From assembly GCF_000247695.1 (NCBI RefSeq), contig NW_004624776.1, positions 10,351,647 to 10,415,646 on the forward strand: a stretch of 64,000 nt of DNA. Direction: 5' to 3'. The translations under genes and the position numbers were made by a program. Shown here in pieces: positions 63,832 through 64,000 of this stretch (positions are counted from its first letter, which is position 1; the number at the start of each line of letters is the position of its first letter). Source of the stretch: Heterocephalus glaber (Eukaryota > Chordata > Mammalia > Rodentia > Bathyergidae). Under the pieces are notes generated by a model, which was not told where the DNA came from, searched no databases, and saw only the letters and a program-made list of their open reading frames with translations.

Positions 63832-64000
63832 TAAAAGTGGAGCAGGGTTCCTCTTTCCCCACAACCCAGCAAGCATTTGTTATTGGTTGATTTCATGATA
63901 GCAGCCATTCTTTCTAGGGTGAGGTGGAATCTCAGCATTGTTTTCATTTGCATCTCTCGAATGACCAGTGATGTTGAACATTTTTTCATGTATTTATTTG
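63832..64000 (-). mobile_element. L1 ORF2 fragment running off the window
   Basis: Antisense L1 ORF2 (CATTTGTTATTGGTTGATTT, GAGGTGGAATCTCAGCATTG, TGTTGAACATTTTTTCATGT) equivalent to 28540-28690. It begins inside ORF2 at its left end with no 3'UTR or poly(A), unlike the other L1s here. Confidence 0.85.

Larger units (their letters stand above)
55740..64000 (+). other. FLT3: FLT3 intron 1 (5' part)
   Basis: Intron from the exon 1 donor to the right edge and beyond. It contains SINEs, L1 fragments, MIRs and simple repeats listed separately. No second FLT3 exon is seen, consistent with a long first intron. Confidence 0.85.

Noticed and set aside
1..64000. CRISPR arrays, operons or prokaryotic mobile systems
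   Set aside because: No regularly spaced direct repeats and no compact gene clusters; the sequence is plainly mammalian.

Overview
This is mammalian nuclear DNA, almost certainly from a rodent. The evidence is two vertebrate genes broken by GT-type splice donors, dense retrotransposon debris, and more than 60 copies of a tRNA-derived ID-type SINE (tRNA-like head with A and B boxes, then a short A tail). B1-like monomers and B1+ID composites are also common. The SINE mix does not look like mouse or rat and suggests a squirrel-, beaver- or dormouse-related lineage, but I cannot name the species.

The window is a head-to-head gene pair. PAN3 (deadenylase adaptor) is on the minus strand: its coding exon 1 is 12453-12876 in a CpG island, and its first intron fills 1-12452. 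FLT3 (receptor tyrosine kinase) is on the plus strand: its 43-nt coding exon 1 is 55697-55739 in a second CpG island, and its first intron runs from 55740 past the right edge. The 42.8 kb between the two start codons is the shared intergenic region. From memory, the same arrangement, PAN3 and FLT3 divergent and a few tens of kb apart, occurs at human 13q12.2. The two genes share no pathway; the link is conserved synteny and possibly shared regulatory DNA.

Layout: 1-12 kb, PAN3 intron 1 (MaLR LTRs, an L2, old L1, a solo retroviral LTR, SINEs). 12-13.7 kb, PAN3 promoter, leader and exon 1. 13.7-27 kb, intergenic DNA with old LINEs, MIRs and SINEs. 27.3-30.1 kb, a dead BPNT1 retrocopy split by a later L1. 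30-48.7 kb, old L1 and L2 relics, MaLR LTRs, a four-times-interrupted DNA transposon, and a 5'-half L1 inside an MLT1-type LTR. 48.8-49.7 kb, a 5'-truncated L1 containing a 485-nt assembly gap. 50-52.4 kb, an old L1 with an unidentified ~0.9 kb insert. 52.4-54.6 kb, a hAT-type transposon with a decayed transposase. 55-56.1 kb, the FLT3 promoter and exon 1. 56-64 kb, FLT3 intron 1 with further L1, SINE and MIR insertions.

Only two intact coding segments are supported. Most other open frames are chance frames in GC-rich islands, LINE remnants, or pseudogene pieces. I see no CRISPR array, operon or novel coding system. The interest lies in the promoter architecture, including a uORF that ends inside the PAN3 start codon, and in several insertions whose order can be read from exact target-site duplications.
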